From contig JACQOJ010000141.1 in NCBI GenBank assembly GCA_016202605.1, positions 1 to 61,205 on the forward strand: DNA of 61,205 nt, in the 5' to 3' direction. Below are positions 8,498 through 16,581 of this stretch, piece after piece. The first letter of the stretch is position 1. Each line of letters starts with the position of its first letter. This stretch comes from Betaproteobacteria bacterium. GTDB taxonomy: Bacteria; Pseudomonadota; Gammaproteobacteria; Burkholderiales; SG8-41. Made by a program: the position numbers and the translations under genes. The notes under the pieces are model-generated. The model was given only the letters and a program-made list of their open reading frames with translations. It was not told where the DNA came from and made no database searches.

Positions 8498-9340
8498 TTA
8501 TTCCGGAACGAGCCAGTCGATCGTGGCGCTGCCCGCGCCCGCGACGGACAATGCCCGCCACAGCCAGTCGAGCAGGGGACGCGCCTCGTCGGCGAAGCGC
8601 CACGGCGGATTCACCACCAGCATCCCGCATCCGGGCACGGTGATGTCGAAGTCTCTTTCCTGCACCAGCAATTCGAGCCGCAGTATCCTGCGTATCCCGG
8701 ATTGCTTCGCGCTGCGCGCGAAGGCGAGCATCGCGCCTGGCGCCATCAGTGGATACCAGACGGCGTAGGTGCCGGTTGCCCAGCGCTCGCCGGCCTGCCT
8801 GAGCGCTTTTGTGATGCGCTCGAATTCCCTGGCGCGGTCGAATGAAGAATCGATCAGCACCAGTCCGCGCCGCTCCTGCGGCGGCAGGAACGCCTTCAGG
8901 CCCTGGTACGCGTCGAGGAAATGGACGGCGACCCGCCTGTCCCGTTCAAAAAGCGCCTTCAACTCGGCGAAATCGGTCTTGTTGAGTTCGGTGAGGATGA
9001 TCCGGTCGCCCGGACGAACGAACCGTTTGGCAATGAGGGGAGAACCGGGGTAGAAGCGCAGTTTCCCGTCGGGATTTTCCGCATGCACCGCCTGCAGGTA
9101 GGGCGCGAGCGCGGCCGGCGCATCCTTGCGATCCCACAGGCGGCCGATGCCGTTCTCGAATTCGCGCGCCTTCTGCGCCCAGGGATGCGCGAGATCGTAA
9201 CGACCTGTCCCGGCATGCGTGTCCAGAAAGCAGTACGGCTTGTCCTTCCTGCCCAGCGCGAGCAGGAGCCGCACGAGCAGCGCGTGCTTGAAGACGTCGG
9301 CAAAGTTGCCGGCGTGAAAGAGATGCCGGTAGGCGAGCAT
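8498..9340 (-). CDS. rlmJ: 23S rRNA (adenine2030-N6)-methyltransferase RlmJ
   Basis: SAM-dependent methyltransferase that modifies A2030 of 23S rRNA; 280 residues, the usual family length. It opens with the diagnostic MLAYRHLFHAGNFADVFKH-type start, then FLDTHAGTGRYDL (motif I region) and YPGSPLIA. The catalytic tetrad normally read as D-P-P-Y/F is LIDSSFD here: Asp164 is kept but both prolines are replaced by serine (Ser165, Ser166). A later NPPW belongs to the C-terminal part. Convergent with hrpA across a 42-base gap. Confidence 0.92.
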   Translation of the reverse strand: MLAYRHLFHAGNFADVFKHALLVRLLLALGRKDKPYCFLDTHAGTGRYDLAHPWAQKAREFENGIGRLWDRKDAPAALAPYLQAVHAENPDGKLRFYPGSPLIAKRFVRPGDRIILTELNKTDFAELKALFERDRRVAVHFLDAYQGLKAFLPPQERRGLVLIDSSFDRAREFERITKALRQAGERWATGTYAVWYPLMAPGAMLAFARSAKQSGIRRILRLELLVQERDFDITVPGCGMLVVNPPWRFADEARPLLDWLWRALSVAGAGSATIDWLVPE

Positions 9341-9415
9341 GCGTTCGTATGATCGGGAAGTCGGGAGATCGGGAGAACGAATCAGCCTCTCGCGATCTCA
9401 CGAACTCCCGGCTCT

Positions 9416-9775
9416 TCACAGCTTGTTGTATTTCGTGGCGCGGCCACGCGATTTGTGCACGGGATATTTTTTCGCGTTGAGCGCGAGCTTCTTCTCCGCC
9501 GCGGCGCCGAGGTCGATATCGAGCTTGTCGCACAGTCGCAGCAGGAAGAGGAGCACGTCCGCCGCCTCCAGCGCCACTTCGTCGCGCGCCTCCCGCGGAA
9601 GGTTCACGGCCTCGTCGAACGTGAGCCACTGGAAGTGCTCGACGAGCTCGCCGGCCTCGCCCGCCACGGCCATCGCGAGGTTCTTGGGATTGTGGAACTG
9701 ATCCCAGTCGCGCTCGGCCGCGAATGCGGCGAGCCGAGCGCGCAACGTTTCCAACGTGTCGGTATGTTTCTTCAT
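9416..9775 (-). CDS. MazG-like nucleotide pyrophosphohydrolase (dCTPase type)
   Basis: A 119-residue all-alpha NTP pyrophosphohydrolase that should hydrolyse house-cleaning nucleotides (dCTP-like) to the monophosphate. The Mg2+ site is clear: EXXE at residues 40-43 (GEAGELVEHFQW) and EXXD at 70-73 (ALEAADVLLFLLRL), the RS21-C6/DCTPP1-type arrangement. It is too small for two-domain MazG. It lies downstream of nothing co-directional and is divergent from the HD-domain gene. Confidence 0.9.
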   Translation of the reverse strand: MKKHTDTLETLRARLAAFAAERDWDQFHNPKNLAMAVAGEAGELVEHFQWLTFDEAVNLPREARDEVALEAADVLLFLLRLCDKLDIDLGAAAEKKLALNAKKYPVHKSRGRATKYNKL

Positions 9776-9809
9776 GTCCCGGCCCTGCCATGCGCTTTAT
9801 GCGCCATTG

Positions 9810-9815
9810 TATACT
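9810..9815 (+). promoter_or_regulatory. Candidate -10 element
   Basis: TATACT in the divergent region between the MazG-like and HD-domain genes, the best sigma70-type -10 in this gap. No convincing -35 is visible. If used, transcription would start near 9822, just upstream of the HD gene. Confidence 0.3.
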
Positions 9816-9908
9816 GCACACCGTGGCGGCTCATGACGGCGGTGCAGACTGAATATCCCCATCATTACCCAGGCGGACGCGGAGGCGACTGACCTGATCC
9901 TGCGCGCG

Positions 9909-10406
9909 GTGGCGTTTGCGGCGCACAAGCACCGCGACCAGCGCCGCAAGGACAAGGACGCCTCGCCTTACATCAACCATCCGATCCAGCTCGCGGTCGT
10001 GCTGTGGGAGGAGGGCGGCGTGCGCGACGCGCAAGTCATTGCGGCGGCGCTGCTGCACGATACCCTGGAAGACACGGAGACCACCTGGCACGAACTGCGC
10101 GGGGAGTTTGGCGAGGAGCTCGCCGACGTGGTGCTGGAAGTCACCGACACCAAGTGGATCAAGAAGGAGTTGCGCAAGCGCATCCAGGTGGCGCGCGCCC
10201 GGTATTCGAGCGACAAGGCCAAGCTCGTGAAGCTCGCCGACAAGATCTGCAACCTGCGGGACGTTGCCGCGCATCCGCCCGCGGGGTGGTCGCTGGAGCG
10301 CAAGCAGCAGTATTTCGACTGGGCCAAGGAAGTCGTGGATCATTTGCGCGGCACCCACCCCGAGCTCGAGCGCAGGTTCGACGACGTCTACGCGCTCAAG
10401 CCGTGA
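9909..10406 (+). CDS. HD-domain (p)ppGpp hydrolase-like protein (MESH1-like)
   Basis: A small stand-alone HD hydrolase resembling the hydrolase half of SpoT/RelA, so probably a guanosine 3',5'-bispyrophosphate 3'-pyrophosphohydrolase. Expected residues are His6 or His8 in AAHKHRDQRRK, His50-Asp51 with Glu54-Asp55 in LLHDTLEDT, and Asp111 in KLADKICNL. The GTG at 9909 cuts the first helix short. The same frame is open upstream to 9837 and encodes helix-like residues (ADAEATDLILRAV), so a non-ATG start such as CTG at 9849 is possible. It overlaps the convergent EmrB-type gene by 19 bases. Confidence 0.85.
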   Translation: MAFAAHKHRDQRRKDKDASPYINHPIQLAVVLWEEGGVRDAQVIAAALLHDTLEDTETTWHELRGEFGEELADVVLEVTDTKWIKKELRKRIQVARARYSSDKAKLVKLADKICNLRDVAAHPPAGWSLERKQQYFDWAKEVVDHLRGTHPELERRFDDVYALKP

Positions 10407-11965
10407 CTCTGGGCGCCGCCCGGTCTGCTTCTGCCCATGATCCAGGCGGGGATCAGCGCTAGCGTGAAGACCGCAGCGACGATGAGAAAGCTGTCGCGGA
10501 AACCCATGGTGTAGGCCTGGGCGTAGACCACCCGGCCCAGGAAATGCAGCGCTCCCGCCATCTGCAGGTCCTGGGGCACGCCCGCCTGGGCAAGCAATCC
10601 CTGCATCGTGCGCAGCAACTCCATCGTGGCGGTATTGGCGGCCGTCTGCACGCTCGTCAGCGTGTCGCTGTGAAAAAACGTCCGGCGGTCCAGCGCGACC
10701 GACAGCAGGTTCACTCCGAACGCGCCGCCGAGCTGGCGCGAAAAATTGATCATTCCCGCGCCCTGGCCGAGCAGTTCGGGACGCAGCGCGCGCAGCGCCG
10801 CCACGTTGAGCGAGGGCTTGATCAGCCCCAGGCCGATGCGCGATACGATCACACACCACGCGATGGTCCAGAACGACGTATTGGCATCGACACCCGCCAG
10901 CCAGTAGGAGGACACCCCGAAGCACAGCAGTCCCGCGATGATCATCCCGCGCGCGGACAGCCGGTCGCTCAGGTAGCCGGCGATGGGCATGAAAAAGCCG
11001 AGCACCAGGCCCGCGGGCATCAGCAGCAACCCCGCCGCGAGCGGCGTGAGATGCTGAACGGTCTGCACGAAAAGCGGCACGAGGTAGGTGGAGCCGAAGA
11101 GTCCCGCGCCGAAGATGCAGGCGACCGAAGCCGCAGCCGTGAATTGCGCGTTCGCGAGCACCCTGAGATTGACCAGGGGCTGCGCGGCTTGCAGCTCCCA
11201 CGCGAAGAAGGCGATGGCGCACACGACGGCGAGCGAGAACAGGATCAGGATATAGTCGGAGTTCCAGCCCTCGCGCTGCCCGTTGGAAAGCCCGGTGAGC
11301 AGAAAGGCGAGTGAAGTCGACAGGAGAAAAAATCCGAGCCAGTCGAAGCGCACTCGCTCGCCCGTTTCCTCGCGCTCGGGCATGAAGAGGCTCCCCAGCA
11401 GCATGGCGGCGGCGCTGACGGGCACCGCAACGAAAAAGATGTAGCGCCAGTTGAAGTGATCGATCAGCACGCCGCCGAGCGTCGGGCCCAACGCCGGGCC
11501 CAGAATCACGCTCATCCCGAAGAACCCCATCGCGCTGCCGCGCCGCTCGGGGGGAAAAACGCGAAACAGCGTGTACATCGAAAGCGGCTGCAACAGGCCC
11601 GCTACCGCGCCCTGCACGACGCGGCAGAAGATGAGCACGGATTCGTTGGGACTCAACCCCGCAAGCACCAGCGCCGCGACGAATACGGAAAGCGCGGCGA
11701 TGAAGGTCTTGCGCTGGCCGAAGCTGTGCATCATCCAGGCGTTGAGCAGCATGCCCACCGTCATCGCGGCCAACGCGCCGGTGGAAAGCCATTGCGCGCG
11801 GTCCTGCCCGATGCCGAAGGCGCCCATGATATCCGGGATCGCCACGTTGACGGTAGTCGTCGTCAGCACCGCCGAGATGGTCCCCAGCATGACCGTAACG
11901 GTGGCGAGCCAGCGGTAGCCCGGCCCGTAACGGCGGAACAGGACTTCAGTGGTTTCCAACGGCAA
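10388..11965 (-). CDS. emrB: DHA2-family MFS multidrug efflux transporter (EmrB-like)
   Basis: A 525-residue inner-membrane proton-coupled exporter with about 14 predicted membrane segments. The N-terminal NVAIPDIMGAFG helix 1 region and the GPALGPTLGG stretch (antiporter motif C) mark the DHA2/EmrB-QacA group. It pairs with the membrane-fusion protein gene upstream, overlapping it by 20 bases, so translation is probably coupled. Together they should export hydrophobic drugs or metabolites. No TolC-type outer-membrane gene is nearby. Confidence 0.92.
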   Translation of the reverse strand: MPLETTEVLFRRYGPGYRWLATVTVMLGTISAVLTTTTVNVAIPDIMGAFGIGQDRAQWLSTGALAAMTVGMLLNAWMMHSFGQRKTFIAALSVFVAALVLAGLSPNESVLIFCRVVQGAVAGLLQPLSMYTLFRVFPPERRGSAMGFFGMSVILGPALGPTLGGVLIDHFNWRYIFFVAVPVSAAAMLLGSLFMPEREETGERVRFDWLGFFLLSTSLAFLLTGLSNGQREGWNSDYILILFSLAVVCAIAFFAWELQAAQPLVNLRVLANAQFTAAASVACIFGAGLFGSTYLVPLFVQTVQHLTPLAAGLLLMPAGLVLGFFMPIAGYLSDRLSARGMIIAGLLCFGVSSYWLAGVDANTSFWTIAWCVIVSRIGLGLIKPSLNVAALRALRPELLGQGAGMINFSRQLGGAFGVNLLSVALDRRTFFHSDTLTSVQTAANTATMELLRTMQGLLAQAGVPQDLQMAGALHFLGRVVYAQAYTMGFRDSFLIVAAVFTLALIPAWIMGRSRPGGAQSHGLSA

Positions 11966-13094
11966 TGGTAACCTCCACCATCATTCCCGGCCGCAGCGCG
12001 GGGTCCCTCTCGGTGAGGAGGATGCGCACCGGCAGGCGCTGGGTGATCTTCGTGAAGTTGCCGCTGGGATTGGGGTCGGGCAGCAGCGCGAACTTGCTGG
12101 TCGCGGCCCGTCCGATGCGGTGGACTTCGCCCGAGAAAATCCTGCGGGGATAGGCGTCGACGCGGATCTCGGCTTTCATGCCGGGCTTCAGCAGCCCGAC
12201 CTCGGTCTCCTTGACGTTCGCCTCGACCCAGATCGCGTTCGGATCGTGGAACATCAGGATGCGCTGCCCGGGCGCGACGTGTTCGCCCTTGCGCACGAAC
12301 GTCATCACCACCCTGCCGCCGGTCGGGCTGACGATCGTGCGATCTGCGATGTCCACTTCCCGGCGCCGGATTTCGGCGCGGATCTCATCCGCCTGGCGCG
12401 CGAGCACGAGAAGCTGCCGTTCCATCACCTTGAGCTGGCGGCGGCTGCCGCCGGCGGCGGACAGGGTGCCGCGAACCGCCGCGACTTCCGCCTGCGCCTT
12501 GCGGTGGCTTTCCTGGACCTGGTGATAGGCGCTGCGCGCGCGCTCCATCGCCTGCGGGGAGAGCCATTTCGCGTCGGCGAGCTCCTGCGCCCGCCGGTAG
12601 TCATCGCGCGCCTGCCTGAGCTGCACCTGGAGCGCGGCGACTTCCGCCTCGGCGGCGGCGAGACGGTTGCTTTCGCTCTGGTACCTGCCGAGCGTTTCCT
12701 GATCGACCTGGCCGGTTTGCGCCTGCACGACCGACATCTGGTTTTCGATGCCCTTGAGCTTCGCGACGAGGACTTCGCGCTGCAGCACCGAGTCGCGCGC
12801 GTCGACCTGCGCCAGCAACTGGCCCTTTCTCACTTCATCGCCCTCGATGACGGGCAGTTCGGTGAGCCATCCGGAGACACGGCTCGAGATGGTGACGATC
12901 TCGCCGTCGATGCGCGCATCGTCGATATAGACATGCGTCCAGCGGTGGTAGATCCATTGGCCGCCCCAGACCAGAAGGATGAGAGCTGCCGCGCCGAGGA
13001 GCAGGAGTTTTCCGTGTCCCGCCAGACGGTTTGGCGAGCGATTGCGCTCGATGCGGGCGCTGCCGCCCGCGCCATCAGGCTCGTTCGTAGCCAT
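11946..13094 (-). CDS. emrA: HlyD/EmrA-type membrane fusion protein
   Basis: A 382-residue periplasmic adaptor anchored by one N-terminal membrane helix (around 26-47, LLLLGAAALILLVWGGQWIY). The barrel/lipoyl opening YIDDARIDGEIVTISSRVSGWL and the VKKGQLLAQVD-type hairpin follow, then a long coiled-coil (about residues 100-220). The second lipoyl half TIVSPTGGRVV comes next. The ATG at 13094 (MATNEPDG) is preferred because upstream codons of the open frame look non-coding. It is first in the emrAB pair. Confidence 0.92.
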   Translation of the reverse strand: MATNEPDGAGGSARIERNRSPNRLAGHGKLLLLGAAALILLVWGGQWIYHRWTHVYIDDARIDGEIVTISSRVSGWLTELPVIEGDEVRKGQLLAQVDARDSVLQREVLVAKLKGIENQMSVVQAQTGQVDQETLGRYQSESNRLAAAEAEVAALQVQLRQARDDYRRAQELADAKWLSPQAMERARSAYHQVQESHRKAQAEVAAVRGTLSAAGGSRRQLKVMERQLLVLARQADEIRAEIRRREVDIADRTIVSPTGGRVVMTFVRKGEHVAPGQRILMFHDPNAIWVEANVKETEVGLLKPGMKAEIRVDAYPRRIFSGEVHRIGRAATSKFALLPDPNPSGNFTKITQRLPVRILLTERDPALRPGMMVEVTIAVGNH

Positions 13095-13272
13095 GGACCC
13101 GGATTTTTCTGAAAAGAGTCGTACTGCACGCAGTTTAGGCACTCGCCCCGCATTAAGCGAGCCGGATTCCAATATGTGGCCAGAGTGTTGTATCGTGTCG
13201 GCTCGCAGCCGGCAAGAACACGGCCAGGGGCGCGCTCCGCTTCTCATTGACAACACGCCGATTAGGGGACTC

Positions 13273-13941
13273 ATGACATTCAAGCTGTTCGGTTTCTGGC
13301 GTTCGCTCGCCAGTTATCGCGTGCGCGTCGCGCTCGCGCTGAAGGGCCTCAAGGCGGAAGAGATATCGATCAACCTGCTGCAGGGCAGGCAGTACAGCGA
13401 CGACTACAAGGCGGTCAATCCGCAGAGCGTGGTGCCGGCGCTCGCGATCGACGGCGGCCCGCCGCTTTTCCAGTCGCTGGCGATCCTCGAATACCTGGAC
13501 GAGACGCATCCGCAGCCGCCGCTCCTGCCCGCGGATCCCCGCGGGCGCGCGCGCGTTCGCGGGCTCGCCATGATCGCGGCCTGCGACGGGCACCCGCTGG
13601 TGGTGCCGCGCATCCGCAACTATCTCGAAAAGGAACTGCACGTGGACGAGGCGGGGCGCAACCGCTGGCTCGCGCACTGGACGCTGAAAGCGCTCGAAGC
13701 GCTCGAGGCGCATCTCGCCACCGAGCGCGAGACCGGCCGCTTCTGCCACGGCGATGCCGTCACCATCGCCGACATCTGTCTCGCTTCGCAGGTCATCGCG
13801 GCCACGCAATATTTCGGCTGCGACACTGCGGGCGTGCCGACCACGATGCGGATTTTCGGCGAATGCATGAAGCTCGAGGCGTTCGACAAGGCGCAGCCCA
13901 TGAAGCGGCCCGAAGCGCCCGCGAGCGGCGCTGCGCATTAG
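13273..13941 (+). CDS. maiA: Zeta-class glutathione S-transferase (maleylacetoacetate isomerase-like)
   Basis: A 222-residue GST with the zeta-like opening KLFGFWRSLASYRVRVALALKG, the NPQSVVPAL cis-Pro loop and LAILEYLDETHP. A C-terminal all-alpha domain with TIADICLASQV follows. Family members isomerise maleylacetoacetate or maleylpyruvate with glutathione in aromatic degradation. The motif near the catalytic Ser is SLAS rather than the SSCS of classical MaiA, so the exact substrate is uncertain. The ATG at 13273 follows an AGGGGA Shine-Dalgarno. Confidence 0.8.
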   Translation: MTFKLFGFWRSLASYRVRVALALKGLKAEEISINLLQGRQYSDDYKAVNPQSVVPALAIDGGPPLFQSLAILEYLDETHPQPPLLPADPRGRARVRGLAMIAACDGHPLVVPRIRNYLEKELHVDEAGRNRWLAHWTLKALEALEAHLATERETGRFCHGDAVTIADICLASQVIAATQYFGCDTAGVPTTMRIFGECMKLEAFDKAQPMKRPEAPASGAAH

Positions 13942-13985
13942 TATTCGAGCCGGCATCGATCAAAACGACAAAACGAGGAGGAAGC

Positions 13986-14249
13986 ACGAGACTTTTCCAT
14001 CCCACCCGGACATGCCTCATTGTCGCGGCAAGCGCCGCCGTCACGGCGGCGGGCGCCGGCGCGCAATCGTATCCGCAGCGCCCGGTGCGTGTGGTGGCGG
14101 CGGACGGCTACCCCGCGGTGATCTCGGGCCAGGTGAACTGGATCCCGGGCAGCCCGATTTCCGCCCTGCCGCGCGAATTCGCGCAGCGAGTGAAGCAGAA
14201 ATTCGACAAGTGGCGCGACGTCGTGAAAAAGGCGGGTCTGCGGCTCTAG
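13986..14249 (+). pseudogene. Remnant of a TctC/Bug solute receptor, internally deleted
   Basis: About 87 codons that join both ends of a Bug receptor and lack the roughly 230 residues between them. The 5' part is a signal peptide ending AGAGAQ, then SYPQRPVRVV, the standard mature N-terminus. The 3' part (ALPREFAQRVKQKFDKWRDV then VKKAGLRL) is the standard C-terminus. A good GAGGAGG ribosome site at 13976-13982 precedes ACG (13986-13988) where ATG is expected, so the start codon also appears lost. It overlaps the end of the convergent MFS gene by 4 bases. Confidence 0.75.
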
Positions 14250-15460
14250 CGGTGCCGGCCTTTGCGCTCGCGCGCCGCGACAAGACAGGCAAGACAGACC
14301 GCGGTCGGAACCGCGAGGGTCGCGAACGCGATGCCGTAGCTTCGGCTGGCGGCATACACGACGGCGAACAGGACCGGCCCGACGAGTTTGCCGATGTTGA
14401 TGATGACGAGCGCCCCGCTGGTGGCGAGACTCACCTGTCCGTGCGGCGCGAGGCGGCCGATTTCGGCGAGCACCGTCCCCGGCCAGCTTCCCGTGGCGCC
14501 GCCGAGGACGGCGAACAGAACGTAGACCGCGAGCAGCGGCAGCGCGGGCGACATCCCCAGCGCCGCAACGCAGGCGAGCAGCAGCACTCCCGCGTTCCAC
14601 GCGAGGATTCCCGCGGTGTCTTGCGCGCGGTCGACCAGCCAGCCCAAAAACACCCGGCTCACGGCACTGCTTGCCTGCACCACGGTGAGCACCGTCCCCG
14701 CGACGACGAGGCTCATGCCGAGCGTCTCCACGCAGGCGACGACCACGTACGACACGACGCAGAACTGGGCCCACGAAAAGCAGCCGCCGGCGATCGACAC
14801 CAGCCGCAAAGACCTTTCGGCCCAGATCGTCGCGACGCCGGCGAGGGGGTTGCCGGAGACGGCTGGAGCATTTGATTCCCGGTCTTCGTCCCACTCATGG
14901 CGGCCGCGCTGCATGACCGCGATGACCGCGTAGAGGAGCGCGGCGCTCAGCGCGCCGGACCAGCGCCAACCGGCCGCCACGGCCACCGCCGGGCCGATGA
15001 GCGCCGCGAGTATGCCGCCGAACGGGATGCCGAGTTGGTGCACCGAGAACACGAGACTGCGGCGCGTCGCGGGTGTGTAGCGTACCAGCAGCTTCGATGA
15101 GGAAGGCGTCAGCAGGCCGTAGCCCATGCCGATGACCACCGAACCGGCCGCGAGAAACGGCGCCGGCGGCAGCAGCATGATCAGAATTCCGGTTCCGCCG
15201 AGGCCGAGCCCGAGCTGGTACGTGCGGCAGGCGCCAAGCCTGCGGCTCAAGTTGCCGAGCAGACTGAGCGAGACGAAGACGCCGCACCCGACGAGGCTGA
15301 CCTGGTAGCCGATGAGCGAAGCGTCGATCCGGTAGTCGTGCGCTACCGCGGGCGCGACGGCGGGCAGCACGAAGATCGCCATGGTCCCCGCGGTGTGGCC
15401 GGCGGCCAGGACGCCGACCAGGAACGAGAGCGGGAGGCCGCTGTCAGCGCGTGATGACAT
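14246..15460 (-). CDS. MFS transporter
   Basis: A 404-residue inner-membrane carrier with 12 predicted helices. It has the MFS signature region GYGLLTPSSSKLL between the early helices and the RVFLGWLVDRAQD loop typical of motif A in the second half. The ATG at 15460 (MSSRADSG) is chosen over the longer open frame. The substrate is unknown. In this family context (near GST, crotonase and Bug genes) an organic acid is possible, but that is inference only. Confidence 0.85.
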   Translation of the reverse strand: MSSRADSGLPLSFLVGVLAAGHTAGTMAIFVLPAVAPAVAHDYRIDASLIGYQVSLVGCGVFVSLSLLGNLSRRLGACRTYQLGLGLGGTGILIMLLPPAPFLAAGSVVIGMGYGLLTPSSSKLLVRYTPATRRSLVFSVHQLGIPFGGILAALIGPAVAVAAGWRWSGALSAALLYAVIAVMQRGRHEWDEDRESNAPAVSGNPLAGVATIWAERSLRLVSIAGGCFSWAQFCVVSYVVVACVETLGMSLVVAGTVLTVVQASSAVSRVFLGWLVDRAQDTAGILAWNAGVLLLACVAALGMSPALPLLAVYVLFAVLGGATGSWPGTVLAEIGRLAPHGQVSLATSGALVIINIGKLVGPVLFAVVYAASRSYGIAFATLAVPTAVCLACLVAARERKGRHR

Positions 15461-15629
15461 GGCGTGTCGGGGATCTTCGGATGGAACCGGCGTTCCGGGA
15501 AAACATGAATCGACGATCACACCAGTGCGGTTGCGAGCCGTAGATGTGAACGGGCGCAGCCATTATGCGGGCAAACGCCGGAGGGCGAACGGCATCGGAG
15601 TTCTGCAGTCGAAGCGATCGCGGACGGCG

Positions 15630-16448
15630 CTACTTTCCCGTGAACCGCGGCTTGCGGCCTTCGCGGTGCGCGGCGATCGCCTCGTCCACGTCGTGGCTCC
15701 ATTCGAGCCGGGACCGGATCTCGTCGGAGAGCTGCCGCGCTTCGCGCAGCCCGGGAGCGAGGCGGGTGTGCGCCACGCGTTTCGCGCCGCGCAAGGCGAT
15801 CGGGCCTTTCTCCGCGATGTTCCGCGCGAACGCCATCACTTCCTCCATCAGCCGTTCATGCGGGTAAGCCGCCAGCGCGAAGCCGATGCGCACCATTTCC
15901 TCCGCCCCGACTTCGCGGCCGCTGCACAGCAACTCCAGGGCGCGGGCGCGTCCGACCACCGAGGGCAGACGCGCCGGCCCGCCGCCGCCCGGGATCCCGC
16001 CCATATCGGCTTCGGGAAAGGAAATCGTCGCGCGTTCGGAAACGAAACGCATGTCGCAGGCAAGCGAGAGTTCGACGCCGTTGCCGCGCGCCTTGCCGTT
16101 CAGCGCGGCGATCACGATCTGCGGCAGCATTTCCAGCGAATCGCGCAGCCGCGCGCCGCGCAGCACGAAATCGACGATCTCCTGTTTGTCCATGGCGCCG
16201 CGGATCGCGGGATCGAATGCGCCCCAGGAGAAATACTCCTCACCCGCGCCCCGCACGATGACAACCCGGGTTTCCTCGTCCCTGTGCAGCGCCTCGACGA
16301 CGGGCTCGAACGCGTACAACATCTCCCTGCGCCAGCGGTTGCCCTCGGCGGGGCGGTTGAGCGTGATGACCGCGATCTTGCCGTCGCGTTCGAAAAGCAC
16401 GGGCGCGTCCCGCGCGGCGTCCGTCGTTGCGGTCGCTGCGGAAGTCAT
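15630..16448 (-). CDS. Enoyl-CoA hydratase/isomerase (crotonase) family protein
   Basis: A 272-residue crotonase-fold enzyme acting on acyl-CoA thioesters. Both usual acid/base glutamates align: Glu126 in NGVELSLACDMRF and Glu146 in SFPEADMGGIPGGGG. The oxyanion loop reads ALNGKARGNG. It is likely a hydratase or isomerase in acid catabolism. It sits upstream of the MFS gene on the same strand with a 169-base gap, so co-transcription is possible but not clear. Confidence 0.88.
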   Translation of the reverse strand: MTSAATATTDAARDAPVLFERDGKIAVITLNRPAEGNRWRREMLYAFEPVVEALHRDEETRVVIVRGAGEEYFSWGAFDPAIRGAMDKQEIVDFVLRGARLRDSLEMLPQIVIAALNGKARGNGVELSLACDMRFVSERATISFPEADMGGIPGGGGPARLPSVVGRARALELLCSGREVGAEEMVRIGFALAAYPHERLMEEVMAFARNIAEKGPIALRGAKRVAHTRLAPGLREARQLSDEIRSRLEWSHDVDEAIAAHREGRKPRFTGK

Positions 16449-16500
16449 TGCTGTCTCCAGGCTGCAGAAACGTTTCGAAAAGCGGAAAATCCCGCAACCG

Positions 16501-16524
16501 CAGATTAACGCGGATCAAAATCGG
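16501..16524. repeat. Second copy of the GATNAACGCGGAT dispersed repeat
   Basis: CAGATTAACGCGGATCAAAA followed by TCGG, closely similar to the element start at 4551-4570. It sits between the divergent crotonase and hydrolase genes. Confidence 0.55.
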
Positions 16525-16581
16525 CAACAAGCTCCCGCATCGGTAGAATAGTCACCTCGTCGATATGGGAGGAGTGCAGGC

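Noticed and set aside
9831-11792. 653-codon leftward frame overlapping emrB and the HD gene
   Set aside because: Arg/Ala-rich shadow frame; emrB in the neighbouring frame has clear membrane helices.
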